Position numbers and translations under genes: made by a program. The notes beneath the pieces were generated by a model. It was not told where the DNA came from, did no database searches, and worked only from the letters and a program-made list of their open reading frames with translations. Of a DNA stretch of 64,000 bases, positions 34,666-43,900 are shown piece after piece (the first letter of the stretch is position 1; every line of letters begins with the position of its first letter). The stretch is from Planctomycetota bacterium (GTDB lineage Bacteria; Planctomycetota; Phycisphaerae; UBA1845): the NCBI GenBank assembly GCA_029558835.1, contig JAKQDH010000131.1, positions 1-64,000 of the forward strand. Direction: 5' to 3'.

Positions 34666-35094
34666 ATGTCTCACAACGTATTGATCGTAGATGACTCAGC
34701 CACCATCCGGCAGATGGTCAGGAAGGTCATGCAGATGGCCGGCCTGGACGTCGGCGAGGTGTACGAGGCCGCCAACGGCATCGAGGCGCTCGCCCAACTG
34801 GCGGACCGCGACGTCGATGTCATCCTGGTGGACATCAACATGCCTACCATGAACGGCATCCAACTGCTCACCCGCATGAAGCAGAATGCCCGCCTCAAGG
34901 ACATCCCCATCGTGATTGCCTCGACCGAAGGCAGCAAGCAGCGCATCGACCAGATGAAGGAGTTCGGCGCCTCCGGCTACGTCCGCAAACCGTTCCAGCC
35001 CGAGCAGTTGCGCGACGTCCTGGCGCCCATCCTGGGAGTATCCAGCCATGCAGCAGCAGCAGCAGACGGCAACGCTGACGACGGTCTTTTCTGA
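34666..35094 (+). CDS. cheY: CheY-type response regulator
   Basis: 142 aa, GGGGAG before the ATG. A single receiver domain: acidic pair in VLIVDDSATIRQ, phospho-acceptor Asp in VILVDINMPTMNG, switch residue in IVIASTEGSKQR, and the conserved Lys in GYVRKPFQPEQL. It carries the signal from CheA to the flagellar motor. The last 15 codons (SSHAAAAADGNADDGLF) extend past the domain and are encoded in a 47 bp overlap with the next gene, where a (CAG)5 run gives five alanines here and five glutamines in the other frame. Confidence 0.95.
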   Translation: MSHNVLIVDDSATIRQMVRKVMQMAGLDVGEVYEAANGIEALAQLADRDVDVILVDINMPTMNGIQLLTRMKQNARLKDIPIVIASTEGSKQRIDQMKEFGASGYVRKPFQPEQLRDVLAPILGVSSHAAAAADGNADDGLF

Positions 35095-35521
35095 AGTCCT
35101 CGCCAACCTAGCCTTCATGTTCACCGACACTGAGCCGGGCGAGCCGGTGCTCGAGGGCGAGTGGCTGGAGACGATGATCAGCTACCATGGACCGTACCAG
35201 GGCACGCTGCGCCTGCGTTGTACCCGCGCCTTCACGGTGCTGCTGGCGGCCAACCTGCTGGGCATCGACCCGGACGACGATGAGGCGGAACACGGCGCCG
35301 ACGACGCCGCCAAGGAGTTCATGAACATCGTCTGCGGCCAACTCGTCACCACGTTGCACGGAACCGACCCGGTGTTCAACCTGTCCATTCCCCGGAGCAC
35401 GCCGCTGGCGGAACCGCCGGACCTGTACAGCGAGGACGTGAGCACGACCTCGACGCTCTGGGTCGAGGGACACCCCGTGCAGTTGGTGTACGCTGCCGGC
35501 CCGCCGACCGCCGGGGCATGA
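35048..35521 (+). CDS. CheX-like chemotaxis phosphatase family protein
   Basis: 157 aa, starting inside cheY (47 bp overlap). GGGAG lies about 8 nt before its ATG, within the cheY frame, which supports the overlap. After MQQQQQTATLTTVFSEVLAN comes a beta-rich region (WLETMISYHGPYQGTLRLRC). Then follows DAAKEFMNIVCGQLVTTLHG, matching the ExxxNxxxG helix of CheX/CheC phosphatases that attack CheY-phosphate (conserved Glu and Asn). Only one such helix is seen, as in CheX. It ends in an ATGA overlap with cheR. It probably dephosphorylates the CheY encoded beside it. Confidence 0.82.
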   Translation: MQQQQQTATLTTVFSEVLANLAFMFTDTEPGEPVLEGEWLETMISYHGPYQGTLRLRCTRAFTVLLAANLLGIDPDDDEAEHGADDAAKEFMNIVCGQLVTTLHGTDPVFNLSIPRSTPLAEPPDLYSEDVSTTSTLWVEGHPVQLVYAAGPPTAGA

Positions 35522-36393
35522 AAGACCCGAGGCCCGGGAGTGACCTGCGCATGGCTCCGGCAACCAAGGACCTGACCCGCGAGGACTACGAACTGTTCCG
35601 CCGGCTGGTGTACGCCAAGAGCGGCATCAACCTCGGCGAACACAAGATGCAGCTTGTCCGCGCGCGCCTGGGCAAACGCGTGCGCCAGGGCAACTTCCCG
35701 TCGTTTCGAGACTACTACAAGCACGTCGAGCAGGATGCCACCGGCGAGGAACTGACCAGCCTGCTCGACGCGATCTCCACCAACACGACGCACCTGTTCC
35801 GCGAGGCCCGGCACTTCGCCTTCCTGCGGGACACGCTGAAACGGTGGGCCGAGGACCCCGGCTGGCGCCGCCGGAACCCGACGATCCGCATCTGGAGCGC
35901 CGGCTGCTCCAGCGGCGAGGAACCGCACTCCATCGTTATGGTGGCCCACGACGTCGTGCATCGCTACCCGGAACTCGATCTCAAGATCCTCGCCACGGAC
36001 CTTTCCACGCAGGTACTCAGCCGGGCCCAACTGGGACTCTATGAAATGCACCGGGTGGGGACGGTACCGGCCGAGTACCGCAGTCGTTACCTGAAGAAGG
36101 TGCGACACGAGGACCAGCCTTGGTTCCAACTGGTGCCGGAGCTGCGCGCTCTGATCACGTTCGCCCGCTTCAACCTGATGACCCCCACGTTCCCGTTCAA
36201 ACACGGCTTCCACATCATCTTCTGCCGGAACGTGATGATCTACTTCGACAAGCCGACGCAGCAGGCGCTCGTCAACAAGTTCGCTGTTCACCTTCACGAG
36301 GGGGGATACCTGATGATCGGACACTCCGAAAGCCTCAACAGCCTGCAACAGCCCCTTGCCTACGTCGAACCGACGATCTACCGGAAAGGATAG
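35518..36393 (+). CDS. cheR: Chemoreceptor methyltransferase CheR
   Basis: 291 aa from the ATG overlapping the previous stop (a second ATG at 35551 is possible). N-terminal helical domain: LTREDYELFRRLVYAKSGIN, then SLLDAISTNTTHLFREARHF. SAM-binding domain: IRIWSAGCSSGEEPHSIVMV, LKILATDLSTQVLSRAQLGL and HIIFCRNVMIYFDKPTQQAL, all hallmarks of CheR. The end GGYLMIGHSESLNSL is typical. It methylates receptor glutamates in adaptation. The next gene, cheB, removes those methyl groups. Confidence 0.96.
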   Translation: MKDPRPGSDLRMAPATKDLTREDYELFRRLVYAKSGINLGEHKMQLVRARLGKRVRQGNFPSFRDYYKHVEQDATGEELTSLLDAISTNTTHLFREARHFAFLRDTLKRWAEDPGWRRRNPTIRIWSAGCSSGEEPHSIVMVAHDVVHRYPELDLKILATDLSTQVLSRAQLGLYEMHRVGTVPAEYRSRYLKKVRHEDQPWFQLVPELRALITFARFNLMTPTFPFKHGFHIIFCRNVMIYFDKPTQQALVNKFAVHLHEGGYLMIGHSESLNSLQQPLAYVEPTIYRKG

Positions 36394-36465
36394 AATGCTT
36401 CCCCGCGCCGCCGGTGGGGGGTCGGTGAACCACAAGCCGCGGGGTAGACACCTCTGGAGGAGCGG

Positions 36466-37584
36466 GTGAAACCGACCGGTCCCATCCGGGTGCTTGTGGT
36501 GCTTGACTCGCCCTTCGTGCGCGCGGCCTTGACCCGCGCGCTTGCGGAGCAGCCCGGGCTCGAAGTGGCCGGCAGCGCCAAGGACGCCTTCGAGGCGCGG
36601 GAACTGATCATCGCCCGGCATCCTGACGTCATTGTCTTGGACGTGGACCTGCCCCGCGTGGACGGGCTGTCGTTCTTGAAGAAACTCCGTGCGCACTACC
36701 CGGTGCCGGTCATCATGTGCAGCGAGAGGGGCCCGGCGGGCGCCCGGTCGGCCGTGCGGGCCATGGAACTCGGTGCGACGGACGTCGTCGCCAAGCCCGC
36801 GACCGCCGACCGAACCGCCCTACGCCGCCTGGCCGAGGAGTTGACGGAGAAGATCCGCGCCGCCCACGTCGCCCTACCGGTGCGCCCGCCGATCCCACCC
36901 TCGGCGACCGCCAAGCCCACGAGCTTCCGAGCGACCGGATTGGACCCCAATCGCTACGTCATCGCCGTCGGCGCTTCCACCGGCGGGACCGAGGCGGTTA
37001 AGGACATGCTTCTCCGGGTGCCGGTGGATTTCCCCCCGGTGGTCATCGTGCAGCACATGCCGGAGGGCTTCACGAAGTCCTTTGCCGACCGGCTGGATCA
37101 GCTCAGCCCGCTGTCGGTCAAGGAGGCCCAGGACCACGATCTGTTAACCCCCGGCCGGGCGTTTCTGGCTCGGGGAGGCATCCAGATGGGCATTCGGCCC
37201 GCCGCCGGCGGTCGCTGGCGGATCGCCTACGGATCGCGGGCGCCGGTGAACCGGCATTGCCCGGCCGTGGATGTGCTCTTCGAGTCCGTGGCCCAGTACG
37301 CGGGCCCCAAGGGGATTGGCGTGCTGCTGACCGGAATGGGTTCGGACGGCGCCCGCGGGCTGCTACGGATGCGTGGAAGTGGAGCTTTAACCGTGGCACA
37401 GAGTCATTCCACCTGCGTTGTCTACGGCATGCCGAAGGTGGCCGTGGAACTCGGCGCCGTCGAACTTAGCGTTGCCCCGCTGGATATGCCGGCGGCCATC
37501 CTGACCGCCCTGCTGAGGCGGGAGCACGCGGGTTCCCGCCCGTCCGCAGCCGCCGCCCAGCCCGTTTCCCGCACCCTCGAGTAA
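36466..37584 (+). CDS. cheB: Chemoreceptor methylesterase CheB
   Basis: 372 aa from a GTG at 36466 with GGAGGAG upstream. Receiver domain first: the phospho-acceptor Asp is in VIVLDVDLPRVDG and Lys in DVVAKPAT. The usual acidic pair is changed, reading VLVVLDSPFVR (Leu-Asp instead of Asp-Asp). After a proline linker comes the esterase domain with Ser171 (GASTGGTEA), His197 (VQHMPEGFT) and Asp294 (GMGSDGARG), an intact triad. It demethylates receptors and may deamidate glutamines together with CheD. The cluster ends here. Confidence 0.95.
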   Translation: MKPTGPIRVLVVLDSPFVRAALTRALAEQPGLEVAGSAKDAFEARELIIARHPDVIVLDVDLPRVDGLSFLKKLRAHYPVPVIMCSERGPAGARSAVRAMELGATDVVAKPATADRTALRRLAEELTEKIRAAHVALPVRPPIPPSATAKPTSFRATGLDPNRYVIAVGASTGGTEAVKDMLLRVPVDFPPVVIVQHMPEGFTKSFADRLDQLSPLSVKEAQDHDLLTPGRAFLARGGIQMGIRPAAGGRWRIAYGSRAPVNRHCPAVDVLFESVAQYAGPKGIGVLLTGMGSDGARGLLRMRGSGALTVAQSHSTCVVYGMPKVAVELGAVELSVAPLDMPAAILTALLRREHAGSRPSAAAAQPVSRTLE

Positions 37585-37663
37585 GGCAGCTTGGCGTTTG
37601 ACCGGTCCCGTCTGGAGCCGACGGAGGGCCTGCCGACCCCGCGGAGAAAAAATCTTCGCCCGG

Positions 37664-37710
37664 GTCTTGCTTTGTATCCATGTTTGGTATATGTTAGTTA
37701 CAGCAAGGCG
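37664..37710 (+). promoter_or_regulatory. AT-rich candidate promoter or operator of the imuA operon
   Basis: An isolated AT-rich stretch in a GC-rich setting, 150-190 bp before imuA: TTGCTTTGTATCCATGTTTG, then GTATATGTTAGTTAC. It contains ATGTT repeated at 11 bp spacing and TATATG, which could serve as a -10 element. Cassettes of this kind are normally under LexA control, but I cannot match a known LexA box (neither CTGN10CAG nor GAACN4GTTC). Confidence 0.35.
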
Positions 37711-37852
37711 CGGCGGTTTTGCCCGCTGGTACTTGGGTCCTGCTGACGCACGCGGTCCACAGGGTTCCACGCGGTCCGGCCGGTTGGGTATGGTCCCCGG
37801 ACCTCCGGCAATCCACTGACTCCACGCGGTCTGGAAAGGATGCCCCACACCG

Positions 37853-39118
37853 ATGTCTGTCGCGGTCATCGGCAACGAAGTTGCTGCGCGCGTCTCCAAT
37901 CCCGACCAGACGCTCCGGCGACTGCGGGCACTGCTCGAACGTCACCACCGACGCCGCCACACGGGCGGGAATGAACGAGCGGTTGTGCCTACCGGTCTGG
38001 CGCCGTTGGACGCGGCCCTGCCCGGCGGCGGGCTGCCGCGCGGCACGCTGACGGAGATTCTGACGGCCGGGCCCGGAGTGGGTGCCTGGGCGCTGGCCCT
38101 GCGCATCGCCGGTCGGCACCTGCTCGACCCGAACGCCGACACGTCGAGGCCGGCAACCGCGGAGCCAAACGGTTTTCCCAAGGCACCGCCACGCAGGAAA
38201 CAGGAATCTGAAGAGGGTGGCATGGCCAAGCCCCGGTGCGCCGAGACGCCGCCCTGCTCTTTTCCCATCGAGCACACGACTGCTACCGGAGCATGCCGGC
38301 GCTCGCCTGTGGCGAGCTTGGGCATGCCACCCGTTGCCGGGAAGCGGTTCGCCCATACGGCCACAGACATGCCTGGGGCAGGCCTAGGCAGGTCACGCGT
38401 TGCCGGGATTGGCAATGCTGAATCTGCTTTCTCTCAGCGGTGGAGCCCTGTAGTCATCGTCGATACCGAACGGGATTTTTATCCCCCGGCCGCTGTCGAT
38501 TACGGCGTCCCGCTCGAACGGCTCATCGTTCTACGGGTCCGGGACGCCGCGGAGGTGCTCTGGGCGACGGAGCAGGCGTTGAGTTGTTGCGGTGTGGCCG
38601 GCGTGATCGCCCCGCTGGCCGGGCTCGATGAGCGTCAATCACGCCGCCTGCAACTGGCGGTCGAGCAGGGTCGCGGCCTGGGTCTGATCCTTGCGCCCGC
38701 CGGCAACCGCGCCCGCAGCTTTGCGGCGACGCGCCTGTTGGTCGAAGGCGCGGTCGAAAACCCGGGAGCAAAAGACCTCGGATGGGAAGACCGCGGAGTG
38801 TCTGACAAAACCCCTCTCTCCTTGGGGGGAGAGGGCAGGGTGAGGGCGAAGGACGTTCCGCGGCCACCACCCTCACCCCTGCCCCTCTTCCTGGAAGGGA
38901 GAGGGGTGGAAGCAGGAACTCTTACATCGATGGCCGGCGTGGCGTCGTCCTGCTCGCGGTCGCAGTTCGGCGGCTGTGGTTATCTCTGTCGCATTACACT
39001 TTTGACGGTGCGGGAAGGGAGGCCGGCGGCACCGTTTTGGGTGGATCTACACCATGAAACGGGTACTGTGCCTCTACCTGCCCTTGCTCGCCCTCGAACG
39101 GCGAGCCGCAGCGGCTGA
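37853..39118 (+). CDS. imuA: ImuA, RecA-like component of the mutasome, with two in-frame repeat insertions
   Basis: 421 aa. The core is RecA/ImuA-like: VVPTGLAPLDAALPGGGLPR, then GTLTEILTAGPGVGAWALAL. The P-loop lacks the usual GKT, as is common in ImuA. Then come VVIVDTERDFYPPAAVDYGV, LSCCGVAGVIAPLAGLDERQ and LGLILAPAGNRARSFAATRL. Two foreign blocks interrupt this. Residues about 99-199 include a family 1 MITE-like element (38215-38332). Residues about 301-368 include a 96 bp family 2 palindrome (38811-38906). The frame is kept through both. ImuA regulates the ImuB-DnaE2 translesion polymerase complex. Its end overlaps imuB by 65 bp. Confidence 0.87.
   Translation: MSVAVIGNEVAARVSNPDQTLRRLRALLERHHRRRHTGGNERAVVPTGLAPLDAALPGGGLPRGTLTEILTAGPGVGAWALALRIAGRHLLDPNADTSRPATAEPNGFPKAPPRRKQESEEGGMAKPRCAETPPCSFPIEHTTATGACRRSPVASLGMPPVAGKRFAHTATDMPGAGLGRSRVAGIGNAESAFSQRWSPVVIVDTERDFYPPAAVDYGVPLERLIVLRVRDAAEVLWATEQALSCCGVAGVIAPLAGLDERQSRRLQLAVEQGRGLGLILAPAGNRARSFAATRLLVEGAVENPGAKDLGWEDRGVSDKTPLSLGGEGRVRAKDVPRPPPSPLPLFLEGRGVEAGTLTSMAGVASSCSRSQFGGCGYLCRITLLTVREGRPAAPFWVDLHHETGTVPLPALARPRTASRSG
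38215..38332. repeat. MITE-like dispersed repeat, family 1, copy inside imuA
   Basis: 118 bp, GAGGGTGGCATGGCCAAGCC to GAGCTTGGGCATGCCACCC, with GCATGCCGGCGCTCGCC inside. It is read through in the imuA frame as EGGMAKPRCAETPPCS and onward, with no stop codon. Confidence 0.85.
38811..38906. repeat. 96 bp double palindrome, family 2, copy inside imuA
   Basis: Left palindrome CCCCTCTCTCCTTGGGGGGA plus GAGGG; then CAGGGTGAGGG with its partner CCCTCACCCCTG; right palindrome CTTCCTGGAAGG. It aligns without gaps to 39134-39229 and 40800-40895. Its length is a multiple of three. Confidence 0.88.
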
Positions 39119-40781
39119 GCGCGTCTGTCAAAACTCCTCTCCTCCTGGAGGGAGAGGGCAGGGTGATGGCGGAAGACGTTCCGCGGCTCCCACCCTCACC
39201 CCTACCCCTCTCCCTGGAAGGGAGAGGGGTTCTGCCAGGGATCCTGAGTCCAGTCGTTCGCGTGATGCCGAGCCGGGCATCCATGAAGTAGTGGCCGTTA
39301 CGTTCCAGCCGCACGGCTCGACCTTGCGGGTGGTACACGTCAGCCCGGCCGCCGCAACGTTGGGTATCGCGCCGGGGCAGACCCTCGCCCATGCCCAGGC
39401 GCTCGCGCCGACGCTCCTCGCCTGGGAGGACGAGCCGCTGCGTGCTCGAGCGCAACTCGAAGCCCTAGCCATGGAGGCGCGACGTTTCGCGCCGCTCGTG
39501 CAACTCGAAGGCGAGGACACGTTGCTGCTGGACGTCACCGGCTGCGCGCGGTTGTTCCACGGCGAGCGGAATCTGCTGGACCGGGCTCGGGCGGCGCTGC
39601 AAACCCGCGGTTTCACCGTGCGGGGCGCGCTGGCGGACACGGCCGCGGCCGCCTGGGCCCTCGCGCATGCCCATGCGGAAGCGGCCCTGGTCGTTGCGCC
39701 TGGGCAAACCGCGGCGTCCCTGGCCCCCTTGCCGGTGGCGGCGCTGCGGCTGGAGGCGTCGATGGTGGCCGCGTTGCATGCGGTTGGCGTCGAGACGATC
39801 GAGGCTCTGCTGCGTCTGCCGCGTGCGGCGTTGGCGGCGCGGTTCGGTGAGGCCCTGGCACGTCGCCTCAGCCAGGCACTGGGCGAGACACCGGAGGTGC
39901 TGGTGCCCTTCGCGCGGCAGCCTACGTTGTCGTGCCGGCAGGAGCTGGGGGCCGCCACGGATCGTCTTACGGTTCTTCAGGAAGTGTTGCACCGCCTGCT
40001 GGCGGATTTCTGCCGCACACTGGACCAACGCCGGGTCGGTATATGCCGGATGTTTGTTACGTTCGAGTGGCTGGATGTAACCCTGGAGCGCGGCAGCCGT
40101 CAGCAACACGAAACGTTTGCTCTCAACGTGGCCCAGCCCACCCGCGTGTTTGCTCGTCTCTGGAACCTGCTGGCCACGCGGCTGGGCGATTTGCGTCTGC
40201 CGGCGCCGGTCTACGCCGTGCAGCTTTGGGCTCGCCATCTGGAACCCCTGGACGATGAGCAGGGTGAACTATTCATTACCGATTACGAAGCAATCCGCGC
40301 GCGGCGTGATCTGTTGGATCGTCTGGCTCTGCGTCTCGGAGTGGACGCGGTGGTGCGCGCGGAAGCGCTGTCCGATCATCAGCCGGAGCGGGCCTGCCGT
40401 TATGTTCCGCTGGTCGGCCCGGCCGCCGGGCAACCGTCGCGGCGCCGGCCCGCGGCATCGGGGAAAGGCGAAGGTGAAGTTTCTCACTTCGTCGGCGCGC
40501 AGGCGGTTACGCACCACCGGCCGGTGCGGCTGCTGCCGGTGCCGGTGGCGATCAGCGCGACGGCCATCGTACCGGACGGACCGCCGATCACTTTTCGCCT
40601 GCACGGCAGACAGCAGGTGGTGGCGAGTTGCGTCGGCCCGGAGCGGATCGAGACGGGCTGGTGGCGCGGTCCGTACCTGCGTCGCGACTATTATCGCGTT
40701 ACCACTACAGAAGGACGGCACTGCTGGTTGTTTCGGGCTCGGGATACGAACTGTTGGTTTCTACAGGGATGGTTTGATTGA
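39054..40781 (+). CDS. imuB: ImuB, Y-family polymerase-like mutasome subunit, with N-terminal repeat insertion
   Basis: 575 aa. It begins MKRVLCLYLPLLALERRA, the ImuB form of the polymerase start in which the catalytic acidic residue is replaced. It is then interrupted at residues about 19-79 by a 96 bp family 2 palindrome plus flanks (TLTPTPLPGRERG). The family resumes at RVVHVSPAAATLGIAPGQTL and continues through TLLLDVTGCARLFHGERNLL, VRGALADTAAAAWALAHAHA and LLRLPRAALAARFGEALARR. The C-terminal part ends FRARDTNCWFLQGWFD. ImuB is a catalytically dead hub that links DnaE2 to the sliding clamp. Its start lies within imuA, so translation is coupled. Confidence 0.9.
   Translation: MKRVLCLYLPLLALERRAAAAERVCQNSSPPGGRGQGDGGRRSAAPTLTPTPLPGRERGSARDPESSRSRDAEPGIHEVVAVTFQPHGSTLRVVHVSPAAATLGIAPGQTLAHAQALAPTLLAWEDEPLRARAQLEALAMEARRFAPLVQLEGEDTLLLDVTGCARLFHGERNLLDRARAALQTRGFTVRGALADTAAAAWALAHAHAEAALVVAPGQTAASLAPLPVAALRLEASMVAALHAVGVETIEALLRLPRAALAARFGEALARRLSQALGETPEVLVPFARQPTLSCRQELGAATDRLTVLQEVLHRLLADFCRTLDQRRVGICRMFVTFEWLDVTLERGSRQQHETFALNVAQPTRVFARLWNLLATRLGDLRLPAPVYAVQLWARHLEPLDDEQGELFITDYEAIRARRDLLDRLALRLGVDAVVRAEALSDHQPERACRYVPLVGPAAGQPSRRRPAASGKGEGEVSHFVGAQAVTHHRPVRLLPVPVAISATAIVPDGPPITFRLHGRQQVVASCVGPERIETGWWRGPYLRRDYYRVTTTEGRHCWLFRARDTNCWFLQGWFD
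39134..39229. repeat. 96 bp double palindrome, family 2, copy inside imuB
   Basis: Same length and order of elements as 38811-38906, but read in a different codon phase: imuA gives PLSLGGEGRVRAKD, whereas imuB gives PPGGRGQGDGGRRS. Neither phase meets a stop. Confidence 0.88.
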
Positions 40782-40799
40782 TAACGCCCAGCCCGCAAA

Positions 40800-40895
40800 C
40801 CCCTCTCCCCCTCAGGGGGAGAGGGCAGGGTGAGGGGGTAAACGGTACGCAGCTCCCACCCTCACCCCTACCCGTCTCCCTCGAAGGGAGAGGGG
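40800..40895. repeat. 96 bp double palindrome, family 2, intergenic copy
   Basis: Lies between imuB and dnaE2 (CCCCTCTCCCCCTCAGGGGG to CCCTCGAAGGGAGAGGGG). Gapless with the two coding copies, it serves as the unselected reference. Confidence 0.88.
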
Positions 40896-40948
40896 GCAGA
40901 CCGGCGGTGTGAAGAGCGCGGCACCGGCTGTCGTGGAGTTCAACGTCC

Positions 40949-43900
40949 ATGCCTGCGAAGCCCGAACAACCTAAGCATGCCCATCCGGGCGAGCAATTGC
41001 AGGGCGCCGCGGGCGGTGATGTCAGCCAGCCTGCCCGGCGACGGCGGCGGGTGCACCCCTATGCGGAGCTGCGCTGCCGAAGCAACTTTTCGTTCCTGCG
41101 CGGCGCTTCGCATCCCGAGGAACTGGCCGAGCGCGCGGTGGAGCTGGGATACAGCGCGCTGGCACTCACCGATCATGAGACCCTGGCCGGCGTCGTTCGG
41201 ATGCATTGCGCCGCCAAACGCTGTCCTCTTAAGTTCATAGTCGGAGCGGAGCTGACGCCAGTCGATGCGCTCCCAGTCATACTGTATGCGACGGATCGGG
41301 CCGCGTACGGTCGCTTGGCCCGGATCATTACGCAAGGTCGCTTGCGGGCACGCAAGGGATCCTGCGCGGTCACCTTAGCCGATGTCGCCGCGTATCACGC
41401 TGGGCTGCTGGCGGCCGTGCCGCTGCCCAACGACGCCGGGGACTTAGACGGCATGCTCGCATCGTTGCGACCTCCCCCCTCACCCTGCTCTCTCCGAGCA
41501 GAAGAGCAGGAGAGCAGGAGAACAGGAGAGAGGAGAGCAGGATTGTCGCCACATCCTCCCTCAACCTGCCTTCTCCAGGGGGGAGAGGGGTTCCACAACG
41601 CGCCCGTGGACTATGCGTACGGTGCAACGCGGGCCCTGGCCGCGTATCGTGACATCTTTGCGGACCGTCTGTCCCTGGCCGTTGGTGTTCACGGGGGACC
41701 GGACGATGCGCGCTACTTGGCGGCCGCTGAGCAGCTCGCCCGGACGCTGCATGTGCCGCTGGTGGCCACGAACGATGTACACTATCACCATCCCCGCCGG
41801 CGTTTCCTCCAGGATGTCCTCACCTGCGTGCGGGAACAATGTTCGATCACCGATGCCGGCAAGCGCCTGCTCGCCAACGCCGAACGACACCTCAAATCCC
41901 GGGCCGAACTCTATCGCCTCTTCGCGGACCATCCTCATGCTTTGCGCCGCACTCTGGAGATGGCCGAGCGCTGCACGTTTTCGCTCGATGAACTGCGTTA
42001 CGAGTATCCGGAGTCGCTATGTCCGCCCGACTGCACGCCCACCGAGTACCTGGTCCGCCTCACTTGGGCGGGCGCCCGCGAGCGCTATCCCGGTCGGGTG
42101 CCGGCGAAGGTACGCAAGCTCATCGAGCATGAGTTGACCTTGATTCAACAGCTCGCTTACGAGCCGTATTTTCTGACCGTTTGGGACATTGTCGGGTTTG
42201 CCCGATCGCGTCACATCCTCTGCCAGGGGCGCGGCAGCGCCGCCAACTCGGCCGTCTGTTATTGCCTGGGCATCACCAGCGTCGACCCCGAGCGCGTTGA
42301 TGTGCTCTTCGAGCGCTTCGTCAGCGCCGAGCGCAACGAGCCGCCGGACATCGACGTGGATTTCGAGCATGAACGCCGCGAGGAGGTCTTCCAATATATC
42401 TATGAGAAGTACGGCCGCGACCGCGCCGGTATCGTGGCCGAGGTCATCAGCTATCGACCGCGTTCGGCCATTCGCGACGTGGGCAAGGCGCTGGGCCTGT
42501 CGCTCGATCGGCTGGATGCGCTGGCGAAGCGGCACGATTGGTGGCAGCCGGAGGCGGCGTCGGCAACTCTGTTGCGCGAAGTGGGTCTGGACCCGCAGGA
42601 CCGCACCGTCCGCCTGCTCGTCAAGCTGGTGCGGGAACTGCTGGGCTTTCCGCGTCACCTTTCCCAGCATGTGGGCGGTTTTGTGATTACGCGCGGCCCA
42701 CTGTGTGAACTGGTCCCCATCGAGAACGCGGCCATGCCCGGCCGGACGTTCATTGAATGGGACAAGGACGACATCGACGCCCTCGGCATTCTGAAGATCG
42801 ACTGTCTCGCCCTGGGCATGCTGACGGCCATTCGTAAGTGTTTCGACCTCGTCAACAGCGGAGAGGGTGACCAGCCACGAGGATCGGCGCACCAGGTGGC
42901 CGGGAAACTTGCTTTGCATACCATTCCGCCGGAGGACCCGGTTGTCTACAACATGATCTGCCGGGCGGACACCGTCGGTGTGTTTCAGATTGAGAGTCGC
43001 GCGCAGATGAGCATGTTGCCGCGGTTGCGGCCGCGCTGTTTCTATGATCTGGTCATCGAGGTCGCCATCGTCCGACCGGGGCCGATTCAGGGCGACATGG
43101 TGCATCCGTACCTCCGCCGGCGCAACGGCGAGGAAGCGGTCAGCTACCCCAACGACGCCATCCGCGCAGTGTTGCACAAGACGCTCGGAGTGCCGCTCTT
43201 TCAGGAGCAGGCGATGCGCCTGGTGGTGGTGGCCGCGGGGTTCACACCCGGCGAGGCGGACCAGCTCCGCCGGGCGATGGGTGCCTGGCGCAGCAGGGGC
43301 AACCTGGAGACGTTCCACCGGCGGCTCATCGACGGCATGGTGGCGCACGGGCTGCCGGAGGAGTTCGCGCAGCGCTGTTTCGATCAGATTTGCGGCTTCG
43401 GGGAGTATGGATTTCCCGAGAGCCACGCCGCTTCCTTTGCACTGCTCGTGTATGTGTCGGCGTGGCTGAAGCGTTATCACCCCGCGGCGTTCTGTGCGGC
43501 CGTGCTGAATGCCCAGCCGATGGGCTTCTATCAGCCGGCGCAGCTCGTGCGTGACGCCGATCAGCACGGCGTGCGCATTCTGCAGATCGATGTGAACTTG
43601 AGCGGTTACGATTGCCGGCTGGAGACCGCCGACAGCGGAACCGCGGACAATTACAGAGACGCGAATGTAACCCCTCTCCCTTCCAGGGAGAGGGGCAGGG
43701 GTGAGGGTCGAGGCACCGCGGCATCCGGTCTCACGCTGCCCTCCCAGGCAAGATCGAAGAGTGTCGTGGCACCGCGGGACACCCCCTCACCCTGCCCTCT
43801 CCCCCAAAGGGGGAGAGGGGTCTTAACAAACGCACCACAGCGGAGAGGAACTTTAACAGACACGCCGCCGGGGACAGGGGTTCCCGTAGCTACGTGGGGC

